A stretch of 64,000 nt of DNA from Buxus sempervirens (GCA_947561395.2 OX387183.1:36382853-36446852); one strand, 5' to 3'. Shown: positions 11,129-23,227, counted from the stretch's first letter. Program-made: numbers and translations. The notes: generated by a model not told the origin, from the letters alone.

Positions 11129-12392
11129 CGCATCTATTCAAATTAATCCGGCAAGGCAGAGGCACCTCATACATGTATTATCAAAGGGTAAAAGCTTGCT
11201 GTAGATGAGGGTACAGCACCAAATCAAGGGAAGGTTAAGCATGCAACAAGGGATGGAAATGCATGGGTATTGGGGGTGGGGGTTGGGTGAGCAATTTGCC
11301 GGGACAGCCGCTGTCCCAGGGGTTTCATGTATGCTACAACCAGCATAGGTGCGGAGGGAGGGGATCATGCTCACATGCATATACAAATACAACAAATGGT
11401 GGAGGGATTGAGGGAGCATGGTATTCACATAAACATAGCAAGTTCATGGGGGAAGGGATCATGCTCACTTTTACAATAGTAACAACAGAAAATGCAAGAA
11501 GGAAAAAAAGTCACTCAAAGGTTGCATGCCATATACAAATCCATAGAAAGTCAAGGTTGAGGGAGCATGTCCAGGTACACACAAACACTGACTAAAAGAA
11601 AGAAGGCAAACATACATTAATCAGGAGGAGCACGGGAATGAACAAAGCACCAACATGTTAGTGGAGATTAGGGGATAAGCTGCCACCACAGCCATAAAAC
11701 ATAAAAAAACAGCAAACGACATGGGGGTTATGGACAGCAAAACACCCAAAAAGAAGTGATGAATCAAAGCAAAGGAAGAACAACCAAAAAAAAATCGAAC
11801 TTAGAAGGGAAATGGGGGATTACTTAGGGGTACAGTGGGTGGGATAAGAGAGGAACAGGCTCCTCTTAGAGACAACTTAAATGCAGCCCCAAAACAGTAG
11901 CTTAAAGAGACCCAAAATGAGGTGGACTTCCTACCTCTCTCTCATAGAACAAGATGTGGGGTCTCTCTTACCCTTAGAGACCCCCACTTCACCAAAAGAA
12001 GTAAGGAAATAGCATGTAAATGGGCATAAAAAATCAGATTTTAGCTAGGGGAGAAGATGAACTCAAAAAATCAGTAGAATAATCTCATTTTAAAGTATGT
12101 ATGCTACAATACCAAGAGGAATCTTACCTGGTGGTTCTTCATTCTCTAGTGGAGGTGTGTGACCTCTTTGGAACCTCTTTGAAGCAAAACACCGGCTGGA
12201 AACTCCACCTCTTGGTGAGGAGCAAGTGAAGAAGAAGAAGGGAAAGAAGGGTGGAAGTGACTTGGGGTGGTCTAGGGAGGTGGTGGAGGGCAAAGGGAGC
12301 TGAGAAAGACAGGATTCAGATGGGAACAGGTGGTGGAAGAAAGCTGAAAACCAGCAAAAGAAGCCAACCCCTGGCAAGAGGTGGTTGCTAGG

Positions 12393-12400
12393 CTTTTATA
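12393..12400 (-). promoter_or_regulatory. TATA-like box of LTR 9581-13257
   Basis: TATAAAAG on the minus strand, directly downstream of the palindrome cassette 12412-12660, in the same place as in related LTRs. Confidence 0.6.
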
Positions 12401-12411
12401 GCCTAGCTTAA

Positions 12412-12660
12412 TGTATCCGGCCTTGGAAGTCGGATACACTAAAGGCTATGTGTATCTGACCTCCAAGGTCGGCTACACTATGCTTACAGTGTATTCGATA
12501 TCAAATATCAGATACAAAACACCATAATTTGCAAAATTTAATGCCGCCGCGAAATTGTCGGGGAATTGGCGCGAATCTCGCTGGCTGATCTCCTTGTATC
12601 CGATGAATAGTGTTGGATATACACAAAAGTATGTGTATCCGACATATTTGGTGGGATACA
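12412..12660. repeat. Upstream palindrome cassette (GTATCCGGCC...GTCGGATAC type)
   Basis: At least four imperfect palindromes, among them TATCCGGCCTTGG-AGTCGGATA and ATTCGATATCAAATATCAGATAC, upstream of the minus-strand TATA-like box. Confidence 0.75.
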
Positions 12661-13262
12661 AATCGAAAAAATTATAGATTTGCCCCTCGACTAGACCGAT
12701 TTGACCAATTCGACCGACCGATTTGACACTTTTGGGTATCTACGGATTGCCCCTTGCGAATTTTGGTTTAGTCCTTGAGATATTTGGCAAGTTTTGGATA
12801 TTTAAAGATTGCCCCCTGACATATTTTGCTGCGTTTGCTGCCACGTGGGCAGTTTCTTTGCCACATGTGCAGTTTCCGGTTTTGCTGCTCAAAAACTTCG
12901 ACAGTTCATATCTCCTTTATCTGGACTCCGATTTGGGCAAAATTAATTGCGTTAGAACCGTATCGGAGCCCTATATCCAATGACATAGGGCTGAGCACCT
13001 GGCACTGGGTTCAGCAAAAAGTCAACTTTCGGCTCCCCTTTAAGTTTGATTGGCCCACAGATCCTTCATCCGGACTCCGATTCTAGCAAACTCAGTTGCG
13101 TTGGAACCGTGTCGGGATTCTCGATCCATTGAGATAAAGCAAGGTGGTCAATTTTCACTTGATCAAAAAGTCAATTTTTGACCCCCTCAGGGTTTGACTT
13201 TTTAGCTGGGGTTTGCATTTTCGGCACTTCCGGGAGCGCAAAAATGAGGTGCTTACATCCAG

Positions 13263-13358
13263 GTCGGCCTTTTGAACAGATGAAAGCCGGTCAGATCAAA
13301 AAATCAGATAGAAGTAGGGCAGATCAGAACAGGGGCATAAAACCCTAGGTCTAGGAGT
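13263..13358. other. Continuation of the unassigned segment
   Basis: Follows the TCCAG duplication. No similarity to the LTRs was recognised. Together with 9314-9580 it forms the replaced part of the 5' LTR. Confidence 0.4.
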
Positions 13359-13607
13359 TCAGCTTACCTGCCTTGAAGCAAATTTGTACCCTTCTTCTAG
13401 GTTTCCAAATGCCCTTAAGATGAAATTTTGCAGATTTTGAATATCATGTAATTTCCGCCCTTGCTGGCAAATTATCAATTCTTTTAACAAAGGTAGACGA
13501 AAGAGCAAATGAAAGAAGGCTGATCTCGACTCAGATGTGTTTCCATACACAAGTACGTCTAGGAGTCGTGCCTCAAAGGGCACCAACCTTTTTAGGACTA
13601 TGCACAC
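13359..13607 (-). pseudogene. Exon-like ORF of unknown origin, possibly captured gene fragment
   Basis: An open frame of 82 codons on the minus strand, including the lines RLVPFEARLLDVLVYGN and FHLLFRLPLLKELIICQQGR. It has ordinary amino acid composition and no low-complexity sequence. Just before its stop it runs into AAGGCAGGTAAGC, a good splice donor on the same strand (about 13368), so it looks like a single exon. I do not recognise the family. It sits in the segment that replaces the Tat-like 5' LTR, which fits capture of host DNA. Chance ORF remains possible. Confidence 0.35.
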
Positions 13608-14070
13608 ATTTTTTTAATGGTACATAATGGTAATTTTTACTTTAATTTTGTGTGCTCATTTTCATGCATCAAGTGCACACACTCCATGATCATTTGCATA
13701 AGCATGCTTCATCGAATCATTTCCCAAAAGAAAAATGAATGAGAATGAGTTCATAAAGTTTTCAAAGATCTAGGTTGCCTCTGGGTGTACATCAAACCTT
13801 GGCGCGAAGAATGGCTCCAATTCCCTGTGCTTCAACCAAGTTTTAACTTAATCAGAAATTTTGAGGATAATTGGCTATGACCCAGCCCAAAATAATAAAT
13901 CAGGAAAATCAAGGTCCGTTCCTTGCTGATGGCCATCAGTTAAATTGAAAAAAAAAAAAGAAAAAAAGAGAGGAAAAAGGAAAATAGAAAAAAGAAGGAG
14001 AGTGAAAAAGAAGAAAAGAAAAAGAAAAAAATCTCAAATCAAAAGAAAGTTAGAATTCTTAATTAATAGG
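13608..14070 (+). other. Non-coding leader of the Tat-like element
   Basis: Non-coding sequence before the minisatellite. It includes a purine-only run at about 13946-14033 (A-rich with GAGAGG and GAAGG blocks). No primer-binding site was found. Confidence 0.5.
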
Positions 14071-14690
14071 GAAATCATTTCATATTTCCTAAAATCTTAG
14101 TAGAGGCCACTTCGTGTTTCTGCTGCTTCAGGAGATCATTTCGTATTTCCCAAAATCTTAGTAGAGGCCACTTCGTGTTTCTGTTGCTCCGGCAGATCAT
14201 TTTGCATTTCCCAAAATCTTAGTAGAGGCCACTTCGTGTTTCTACTACTCCGGGAGATCATTTCGTATTTCCCAAAATCTTAGTAGAGGGCACTTCGTGT
14301 TTTTGCTGCTCCGGGAGGTCATTTTGCATTTCCCAAAATCTTAGTAGAGGCCACTTCGTGTTTCTGCTACTCCAGGAGATCATTTCGTATTTCCAAAAAT
14401 CTTAGTAGAGGCCATTTTGTGTTTCTTCTGCTCCGGGAGGTCATTTCGTATTTCCCAAAATTTTAGTAGAAACCACTTCGTGTTGCTGCTGCTCTGAGAG
14501 ATCATTTTGTATTTCCCAAAATCTTAGTAGAGGCCACTTCGTCTTTCTACTGCTCAGGGAGATCATTTTGTATCTCCCAAAATCTTAGTGGAAATCATTT
14601 CGTATTTCTGCTACTCCAGGAAATCACTTTGCGTTTCCCAATCCCTCAATCTTAGTGGAGATCACTTCGTATTTCCGCTGCTCTAGAAAC
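14071..14690. repeat. 61-bp minisatellite, about 9-10 copies
   Basis: Unit GAGATCATTTCGTATTTCCC-AAAATCTTAGTAGAGGCCACTTCGTG... with starts at 14071, 14132, about 14193 and on at 61-bp steps. It decays after about 14560 into shorter ATCAACGCTTTGCGTTTCCA-like pieces up to the gag region. Each unit is itself built of two related halves (ATCATTTCGTATTTCC and CCACTTCGTGTTTC). Related units recur once near 44340, at the other end of the same element. Confidence 0.9.
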
Positions 14691-15043
14691 CAACTCTTCG
14701 AGTCTTTGCACCCAAATCAAATAATCAAGAAATCAACTCTTTAAGTTTCCTTGTGGAAATTAACGCTTTGCGTTTCCACAACCTCCAAATCTTTAATCAA
14801 CTCTTTAAGCCCTCAAATCAATGCTCTGGAAATCAACGCTTTGCATTTCCAGAATCCAATCAAGTGGAGATCAACTTTTTGAGTTTCCACATTCCAACAA
14901 TCTGCATTGGCATGCATTACATGCATTGTGTTTCAAAATAATGTAAATTCTCTGTACTAACTTGTTTCTTTTTCTTGAATAAACAAGATACCAAAATTGT
15001 GTATCGCAGCCCATACCTCCTACGATCAAGAAGAAAATTACAA

Positions 15044-17391
15044 ATGGACCCTGCTGAAGGACTTGAGCAAGCACTACCTCCACCTCCTTAAGAGCAAGAA
15101 AAGCTGGAAGACCATCCAATAATCATAGGGCTTAACCAGCAAATGGCTCACATGACGGCTATGATGGCGAACATGATGCAGCAAATGGAAATGCTGCAAG
15201 CGCCACCACAATTTGTGCAGCCGCAACATCAGTTGTCGATACCTCCACAGCAACCAGTACCTCCCCAAGAGCTACCAGTACAACCACCACAGCTCTTGGC
15301 TCCTTAGCCATTACCAGTTATGCCAGAGCAACCACCTGTAGTCCCACAAATGAACTTGCAACCACCAGAGCAACAAATGATGGGAATGGGGCACGAAGAA
15401 GAAAAGTTGCACCGAGCACAGGAACCAGCCAATGTCACAGCCCAGATGCAGGCTGACTTACAAGCTCTAAAGGAACAAGTGCAGAATGCAAATCTAGGTT
15501 CTGTGCCAAAAGAAGCCTTACTGGATAGGTTGGTTTGTTCCCTGATTTGCAACTTCCACCAAAGTTTAAATGTCTGGATCTTGTAAAATTTGATGGAAGT
15601 GGAGATCCGTTGTTGCATCTCAGAGCATACTATGGAGACATGTGCCAGTATGCACATGACGAAAGAATTATGATCCAATTCCTCGAACGCTCGCTGATGG
15701 GATCAGTACAGAGGTGGTTCGCCAGTCTGGACAGGAGTCGAATCAAGACTTGGGATGATCTTACAAGTACATTTCTGGAGCACTTCAAGTTCAACACTGA
15801 GGTCTTGCCCACTCGGATGGAATTACAAAAAATGTCTAAGAAAAGTACTGAGTCCATTCGAGAGTATGCCAAGAGGTGGCGGGAAATAGTTGCCATGGTT
15901 CAGCCTCCGATGCTGGAAAAGGAGATGGTAACATTGTTCATCTCGACGTTGGGACAACCCTATTACACATTGCTGCTGGGGCAATTTGCTGCAAGTTTCG
16001 CAGATCTAGTGGTTGTGGCAGATAGAATAGAGGATGGGGTAAAGTCCGGCAGAGTTGCAGGATTTTTTGAGCAGAAGAGGAGCCCTGTTAGTGGGAGAGG
16101 CCCAGAAAGGAAGAAAGAGGACGAGAATGTCAACTATGTCCAGCAGAACATATCGTTCCACTTTTCGACACCGGACAGAAGGGAGAACCAGAACAGTGGC
16201 CAGGGAACACATACTGCAGGATGGCCAAGATGGTCCAAGGAAGAATTCCAAGCAAGAATGACGAGGGTATTCACACCCCTCCCTTATCCGATAGCAGAGT
16301 TGCTTCCAACTCTACTAAAGAAGGGATATCTACAGAAAAAGCAGCCAATCCACCAATTGACCAATAGTTGCAATTACAACGCTAATGAGCACTACGAATA
16401 TCACATGGGAGTTCCTGGTCATCATATTAACCGTTGCTGGGACTTGAGGCATGATGTACAAGATTTGATCGACAGCAAGCGCATCTCGGTCGATCCCCCA
16501 GCAACAACTCCTGCTATGGCTACTGCCACTAATCCTCTTCCGGACCATAACAAGGCAACTACCAGTGGGCCAGTAAATCTTGTGAACAATTGTCATGGAA
16601 ACCAGGGGTAGTTCAACCCATCAGTACTCATTGGACGGCCAGGTCAGATAGTGAGGGTGTATCTCCAAGAATAAACCAAGTCACTGACTGTGGTTGCCAT
16701 CGGAAAAGAAGATAAGGAAGACACTCCACTTGATCCCTCTAAGGAATTCATGGTTGAAAAGAAGGTCGATACCTACATCTGCACATTGGAAGATGACCCT
16801 CAAAGCAGTGAAAAGGTCACAAGGCCCCGGCACTAGATCAATTGTGGCTGGATCAGTGATTCTCCATCACCTCCATCGAGAGAAGGAGCAGGTAGCTCTG
16901 CAGGGTTTTGGTATCAAGACAAGTTACCTGTCTTAGAATCATCAGTTGATAGCTTGGGAGTCCCTCCTCAAATGTCTGCTGAATGGCCTCATGACTGCAT
17001 GTCCGCCACATCAAAGCCGAATATATACTCCCTGACTGATCCACCATCACTTGGGTCTAATCACGAATCTTTCTCGTCTGAGATGCGTGTGTGGCTTGGA
17101 CTCCCTTGTGTCACCGTGGAAGGGGTGCCACTGTCCACTCCTGAACTTAGGAACCTACTTGACCCATATGAAAGCCAGGGTGAGGACACTGAGGATACTT
17201 CATCAGATGAGAATGATCCAGATGAAGACATGGAAGATGCAGCGTCAGATGAAGATGATCCGGACGAGTTTGTCAATATGATCATGGTTGGTGGGACTAA
17301 ACTGGAGGAGGCGATTGGAGTCGCCAAAGACAAAACACTGCTCGGTAACTGGAGCGCTGTGCCCTTTGCAACCTGCAGGGCCAACCTCTGA
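15044..17391 (+). pseudogene. Ty3/gypsy Tat-like gag, degraded
   Basis: Starts with ATG at 15044 (MDPAEGLEQALPPPP). The N-terminal part, rich in Q, M and P, has stops at 15092 (TAA) and 15305 (TAG). A frame change near 15535 leads into the main capsid region (15535-16611). This has FDGSGDPLLHLRAYYGDM, RWFASLDRSRIKTWDDLTS and REYAKRWREIVAMVQPPM, typical of the Retrotrans_gag fold, followed by the nucleocapsid-like YHMGVPGHHINRCWDL. The same frame continues to 17391 through three more stops (16609, 16672, 16834). Its tail is acidic (SDENDPDEDMEDAASDEDDP). No protease or pol follows, only non-coding DNA, so the element never had or has lost pol. Clearly non-functional. Confidence 0.87.
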
Positions 17392-18138
17392 AGGGAGGTT
17401 TCATTTTACTTTAATGCTTTTTAATGTAATTTCCTTTTAATTCTGCTTTCATGTACATAAAGAAATAATAAAAATAAATAAATAAATAAAATAATAATAA
17501 AAAAATAAAAAAAATGCAAGTGTTTGGTTAGTGATGACATTGCTCTGAGACCACACCTTTTCGTAGGACCATGATCATAGAAAGATGCCAAGTAGCTCAA
17601 AAGTGTTTTCAGATGGGTGCAGGATACTGTCCCATGAGAACCTTGATTGAGCCAAAGGCAGCTCTTTCCTGATCTATGCCTTGATTTTTTCTCCCAAACC
17701 CATCCTTGCACTGGGGCAGAATAACCTTGGAGAGGAAAAAGATGAAAAGGAAAGAGAGAAAGTGTTTAAACCAGCTAAGGGTCAAGGTCGACTTGAACAA
17801 TCATGTCTCCAAGAAAGGACAAGAGGCCATCCTTCGTGCATCCTAAATCTTAAGAACCGCTAGTCAAACACTTTGAACCTGATCATATCATTCAAACACC
17901 CGTGTTGTGTCTAGCCACCCCACACTGGGCCAAAGCTGAAAAAGAAATAAAAGGATGAATGGATTCCTGAATGATTTTGCATGAAATAATTCAACCAAGA
18001 TGTCACAATTTCTGTAAAAGGATGAAAGGCCATCTTTGCTGTGCATCCCAAATTTCCAAAATCATATCCTTAGTCAAACCCCTTTAGCCTAACATTTTTC
18101 TTTCCTAACCCATTGAGTCAGATACCCCAAATATGGTG
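17392..18138 (+). other. 3' non-coding region of the Tat-like element, first part
   Basis: No coding frame. An (A/T)-rich microsatellite (TAAA-type) lies at about 17460-17515. The region continues at 42725 beyond the split LTR 18139-42724. Confidence 0.6.
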
Positions 18139-18731
18139 TGTAAAACCCTGAATTTTCACATAATAAATAAATAAATTATAAATGAAAGAAAATATGAGTT
18201 TAAGTCCTAGTTAAAATAAAAAGTAAAGATTTAGATGATAAGTAATTCAAATAAGTAGTAAGTTGTAAATAAAGAAGAAATTTTAAGGAAACTAGCCTAA
18301 AAAGGGTAAACAGGGTGTTTTGGTATTTTCAAAAAGTGCAATTTATGAAATAAATAATTAAGGGATAATTAAGATTAGGAAATAGAAGAAAATAATTTAT
18401 TTAGATAAGTTAGAAATTAAAAAGAAGTAATTAGAGCATAAAAGAGGAAAAAGGGTAATTAGGGGATTTCGAGTCTTAATTGGGAGGAAAAGTAACCAAT
18501 TTGGGTTTTAGGTGATATTTAGGATTTCAGAGAGTGTTAGGCACGAAATTAGGATGTAAGGAGTGTTTAGATAATAAGAAACTTAATTAGTATTGTTTAA
18601 GTAGAAAAATAGAAGGTGGAGAAAAAGTAGGAATTAATTAGAATAAGTTAGACTTTAATTAGACCACCATAGGGTTGGGTTAGCCCAATTAAAGGTGCTA
18701 TTAGGGTTGGTTTAGGATTCTTATAGCTTTG

Positions 18732-18740
18732 TATAAATAG
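18732..18740 (+). promoter_or_regulatory. TATA box of LTR 18139-42724
   Basis: TATAAATAG about 590 bp from the LTR start, followed by a purine-rich leader. Confidence 0.65.
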
Positions 18741-19371
18741 CAGAAGAAGGGTTTAAAAGAAAGGATTTTCGTGGGTTAAATATGAGAGAAAAGAGGAGGA
18801 AGAAGAGAAGAAGGCTGCTGCTGGAGTTGTCCGACCAGCCATCTTCAAATTGCGATCGGGGAAAATCTCTACGGTGGATCGACTTCAAATTTGGAGGTTT
18901 TGATCTTCACTCATGGAACTACAATGTGAACGGTGGAGATTTGAATTGGAGAACTCTAGCCAGGTGCGTTTGGGAGCAAAAGTTGGGTCCAGAATTAGAA
19001 ACTTCAAAGGAAGATGGATTTTAGCGTATAAGGCAAGTAGTAACCCTTGAAAACTGGAGGAACTGCATGATTTCGTTTGCTGTGATTTAATATGGTTTGA
19101 ATGGATTAGTCAGAACTGTATTTACCTGGAGTCAAAGTGTTTATATTTTAGAGTTTGGTATTCTTGAAGGATTTGTTAAAGTAATGAAGAAAACTTGGTT
19201 TGATCATGCAAATAATCGTAGAATGGTATTTAATTAATAATAATTAATCTAGAGGGCTTTAGATATGATTTAGAATGTTAGTAGATTAATTTAGACTGAT
19301 TAAACTTATAGCAAAAGTCTAAAATCCTAACTTGGTAAATCTGGAAATTTTTAACTGAAATTTGCACGAGC

Positions 19372-19420
19372 ACCTAGGACCGCCCAGGACTGCCTAGCCT
19401 ACAGAGGTAGGCGCTCTCTT
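19372..19420. repeat. CCTAGG/CGCCCAGG palindromic cluster
   Basis: GCACCTAGGACCGCCCAGG followed by GCCTAGCC and GGTAGGCGC. Similar to the larger cluster at 55750-55970 in a related LTR. Confidence 0.5.
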
Positions 19421-19954
19421 CAGAAAATTCAGAATTTAAGGATTTTCTTATACGATTAAATACTTAGTAATTTTTCTAGTAAGATAATCATTCTATCAAC
19501 TTGATAAGGACCTAATTGAGGTATAGAAATTTATAAAATTATATTTTGTAAATAACCAAGTAATGGGAAGTCCTGAGGATAGCTTAGAGTATAAAAAGGG
19601 CTAAATTGAAGGTAACAACAACCGGAATAATACTAGCTGGTATTTATGGATTAAAATTACCATCTAAACTATATTTTAGGTCTGTAGGATATGCTGGAGA
19701 ATAAAAATATAGAAAACTTAAATAAAAACTATCTTAGGTATTAAGATGAGAACTTGGTTGATAATAAAGGGATTAATAAGGAAAACTCTAAGCAAGATTT
19801 GAATTAGTTTTATTTGAGCTTTAAATATGAATACTGATTTTCTGGAAATTACATTAATTCTGATTTCTATGAAATTTATGTTCAAGAGTTTTATTTTGAA
19901 TATAATTTGGACTGTGGATTAAATGTCATGATGGCAATAAGAGATTTGTACCAT

Positions 19955-20490
19955 CTGCGGATGAGATATGTGACCACCTGCGGGTGAGATGTGTGACCTC
20001 TTGTGGGGGAGATGTAATCATGATGTGATTGTATCCTACAAGGGAGATATGTGATTACCACCTGTGGGTGAGATGAGACCTCCTGTGGGGGAGATGTAAT
20101 CCTAATTGAATTGCATCCCACAGCGGAGATGTGTGACCACTTGCGGGTGAGATGATACCTCCTGTTGGGGGAGATGTGATCCTAATTGGATTGCATCCCA
20201 CATGGGAGATATGTGACCTCCTGCGGGAGAGATATGACCTCTTGTGGGGGAGATGTAATCATGATGTGATTGCATCCTACAAGAGAGATATTTGATTACC
20301 ACCTGCGGGTGAGATTTGTAACTCCTGCGGGAAAGACCTCTTGTGAGGGAGATGTAATCACGATGTGATTACATCCCACAAGGGAAATGTGTGTGTTACC
20401 ACTTGCGGGTGAGATGTGTTAACTCCTGCGGGAGGGACCTCATGTAGGGGAGATATGAATACTACATGTTTGCATCCTACATGGGAGAAT
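19955..20490. repeat. Tandem array of 73-106 bp units, about 6 copies
   Basis: The core (C/T)TTGTGGGGGAGATGTAATC ... GATTGCATCC(T/C)ACAAGGGAGAT recurs at about 19999, 20081, 20160, 20233, 20339 and 20441, separated by CCTGCGGGTGAGAT spacers. The two ends of each core are inverted (TGTGGG.../...CCCACA), so each unit can fold. It lies near the 3' part of LTR 18139-42724. Confidence 0.85.
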
Positions 20491-21719
20491 GTTACTATCG
20501 GATTGTGTAAAACCCCGAATTTTTAGTAATAATTAAAATTTTGATTTTTGGGATCATTAACTTATTTAAGTGATGGAAAGTTCCGAAAAAGAGATTAAGT
20601 GGTTAAACTGGAATTCTCGGGTGAATCTGGGTGGAAATTCTAATTATAAAATAATAATAATAATTCTATTTTAATTTATTAGTTTAAGGTGGAGTGTCAC
20701 GAGGGTGTTTTGGGAATTTCAGAACAAATCGGAGAATATGTAAATCTAGTAAATGGTAATTAGATTATATTGTAATAATTAATAAAATAGTATAAAGTGA
20801 ATTTTGGTAGAGTCAATTAAGTGTTGATGTATTTATCTAGGTGGAAAAAAATTAATGAATCAAAGGATGGTGGGGTGAAGGTGTAGGATTTTCGGTGGAG
20901 CGGCGCTCCGGCGGAGAGAAGGTAGGGAGTTGAAGAGTTTAGTGAAACGTAAGTATATCTTGGCTCTCCATGCGCTCGGAACAGTTGAGACTGTTCATTG
21001 CTGGAGAAGCCTAAGCATCAGGAGCTAGGATTTGGGTTCTAGAGAAAGAAGATTGGATCTTTAGAAGAAAGAGTTGGTCAAGCTGGTATGAAGATTTCGA
21101 TTGAAGAAAGCTCTGTTTTAGTGAGGAGTGCGTCTGATCTGGATTGAGAAAATTCGTCCAAGTTCTAGATTCAAAATAGAATTTTCATTTGTCGGAGGAT
21201 TTTTAGTTGCTGAAAAATTCAGATCAGCAAGAGTTTTCTGTGGAGGTTGAATCTTCATCCAAACAGGCAACCAGCTCTTTTCAAGTTTTCCCTGATTGCA
21301 TGATTTGTGTTTACACGGATCCAGATTTGAAGAATCCAGAAAATCCCAGATTTATATTCGTATGTTGACATTGATCTGTGAATCATCTTTGGCTTATTTA
21401 GATTAAATCAGAAATGGTGTATTTGTGTTATTAGGAAAAATTCTCAGCATATTAGAAGAGATTTGTTGGGTTTAATTTAGTTCAGACATTTATAAATCTG
21501 AATTGTCGCAAGTTGGAAACAAGTTGAGTGAGGTAAAAAAAATAAGTTGAGCGATTGATCTGGAGGCTTATAAATCTTGATTAGAATAACTCTACGGGTG
21601 TTTAGATGTAATACTTGAAGGTTTTGTAAGGTATTAAAGGTGTTTAAGATGAAGGACTTCAGTTTTGGGTGATGAGGAATTGGAGTGGCAAAGGAGTGGC
21701 TATTTTTTTGTAAGAGTTG

Positions 21720-21835
21720 TGCCCGGCGCCAAGGTGTGCTGAGTGCGGCTGACCTCTTGGGAGGTCAGCATTAGTTATTTCATTTGGGTGGGCTAACCTG
21801 GCGCCAAGGGCTGCTGACCTGGTGAGGTCAGCGCA
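21720..21835. repeat. Palindromic GCTGACCTC...GAGGTCAGC cluster
   Basis: GCTGACCTCTTGGGAGGTCAGC and GCTGACCTGGTGAGGTCAGC, each next to a GGCGCCAAGG block. Two hairpin-capable units within 115 bp of LTR 20506-42164. Confidence 0.7.
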
Positions 21836-22794
21836 CAATTCAATTTCTTTAGCAAAGTGCAGCAGAATTTTTACTTACATATAACTATAGTTATAGTTTC
21901 CTAAACTTGTTAAAATAAGATTATTTAAGATCAAATCAACATCTAAAATTATTAGATTCTTATGGAGGTTAAATTAAGAATACTGATTAGGAGATTTGTG
22001 ATGAAGCAAGATACCAAAGGTATGATGTAAATTTTCTGCAGCATAGTGGGAAGACTCTTTAAAGCTTATTTTTGTGTCAAGCTTATCTAATTACTTCACA
22101 TGAGTTATTCAAGTGTTAAATGGGAGTTTCAGAACTGTTAGTAACCTATAGAAACTCTTTTGACAATAAGGATGAGAGATTAAGTGGTCTTAGACTTACT
22201 TAGTAAAGTATTAACAAAAATCTGAATTTTAAAGCTAAGATAAATGTTCTTTGGTACTGGATTTTTAAACTCATTGAATTAGTTAAAAATATGGCATGAC
22301 CTGAATTATCCAAAGTATAAATTGAAGATCAAGAGCTGTAGTACCCTTGTAGACACCCCAAAATTGCACGATTTTTGATAAATCTTGAAGGAGAGAAATA
22401 TTTTATTGGAATTTTCAATTCTTTGCATTGGGTTTGAGATACTTAACCCATTTGAATCCAAAACCATAAAGGAAAAAGCCCGAATTCAATCTTTTGTGCA
22501 AAGTCAAAATTTTTCCGGTTGAATTTTGTTGACTTTTGACCCCAGAAAATGAAATATTTTTTAAAGCTAGATTTCAAGATAATTTTTCCCAGTAATCAGG
22601 TTTTTAGCCATGTTATTGCATAAAAGAATTTTTTGAGATTTTAAATCTTGACGAATACCTTGGTTTTAACATGTTGAATCTTTTTACCGGACCTGGAAAA
22701 TCGGAATTTTGCCTAGAACTGAAAAGTTGACTTTTTATTCACTTGGAATTTGGGTCTGGAACTATTTTTAATGGATTCAAATGGGGGGTGTTTG

Positions 22795-22878
22795 CTTATT
22801 TACATGTAATATCTTAAGTAAATGGAGATTAAAAAATACGAGGACATTTACTTAAACGATATTACATGTAAATAAGTA
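22795..22878. repeat. 84-bp foldback with about 30-bp stem
   Basis: The left arm CTTATTTACATGTAATATC-TTAAGTAAATG and the right arm are reverse complements apart from a 2-base bulge, with a loop of about 20 bases. One arm recurs at 57816-57834. Confidence 0.85.
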
Positions 22879-22917
22879 TTGCCTGCGTTAAAATTGGGAT
22901 AAAAGCTTCTTTTTTTT

Positions 22918-23062
22918 TGTATCCGATAGATAATGCCGGATACAAAGGATCTTCTTTGTATCCGGCAGATAATACCGGATACAAGTGGCCCTTAATGTAT
23001 CCGGCATCATATGCCAAATACGTTAAGGCACTTGTGTATCCGGCCTGACATGCCGGATACAT
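22918..23062. repeat. Palindrome cassette (GTATCCGGC...GCCGGATAC type)
   Basis: Four imperfect palindromes about 30-40 bp apart, such as GTATCCGGCAGATAATACCGGATAC, located 170-310 bp upstream of the TATA box at 23228. Confidence 0.85.
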
Positions 23063-23227
23063 AAGTTTTGCTCAAAATTAGGGTTTTTCGAGAGATTTCA
23101 CCTTTTACCATCATGTCCTTCATTAAATGAGGGGAAATCTCGGAAATAGCCTTAGGGTTAAGGTTGGTGGGCTATAGATATTATATTGTGTCTACCATTC
23201 TCACCAACCCTAACCCTAACCTTTGCC

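Larger units (their letters stand above)
9581..13257 (-). mobile_element. Solo LTR, Tat-like family B, minus strand, TSD TCCAG
   Basis: Plus-strand ends TGCGTGCGTCGG (9581) and GAGGTGCTTACA (13257). Flanks 9576-9580 and 13258-13262 are both TCCAG. In its own orientation it starts TGTAAGCACCTCATTTTTGC. It has a TATA-like TATAAAAG (minus, 12393-12400), two palindrome cassettes, many GGGCCCAC/GTGGGCCC motifs and a U5 hairpin. Length 3677 bp, no retroelement genes. The same family recurs at 25623, 57837, 58910 and 62588. Confidence 0.93.

Noticed and set aside
10707-11204. 165-codon ORF with a polyglycine stretch
   Set aside because: Product of a 57-bp duplication and the poly-G tract inside a solo LTR.
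14071-14690. CRISPR-like array
   Set aside because: Units abut with no unique spacers; a minisatellite in a plant retroelement.
17061-17384. Minus-strand serine-rich ORF
   Set aside because: Shadow of the acidic tail of the gag pseudogene on the plus strand.
23197-23222. Telomere-like CCCTAA repeats
   Set aside because: Only two adjacent copies inside a solo LTR near the TATA box; too few for an interstitial telomere repeat.
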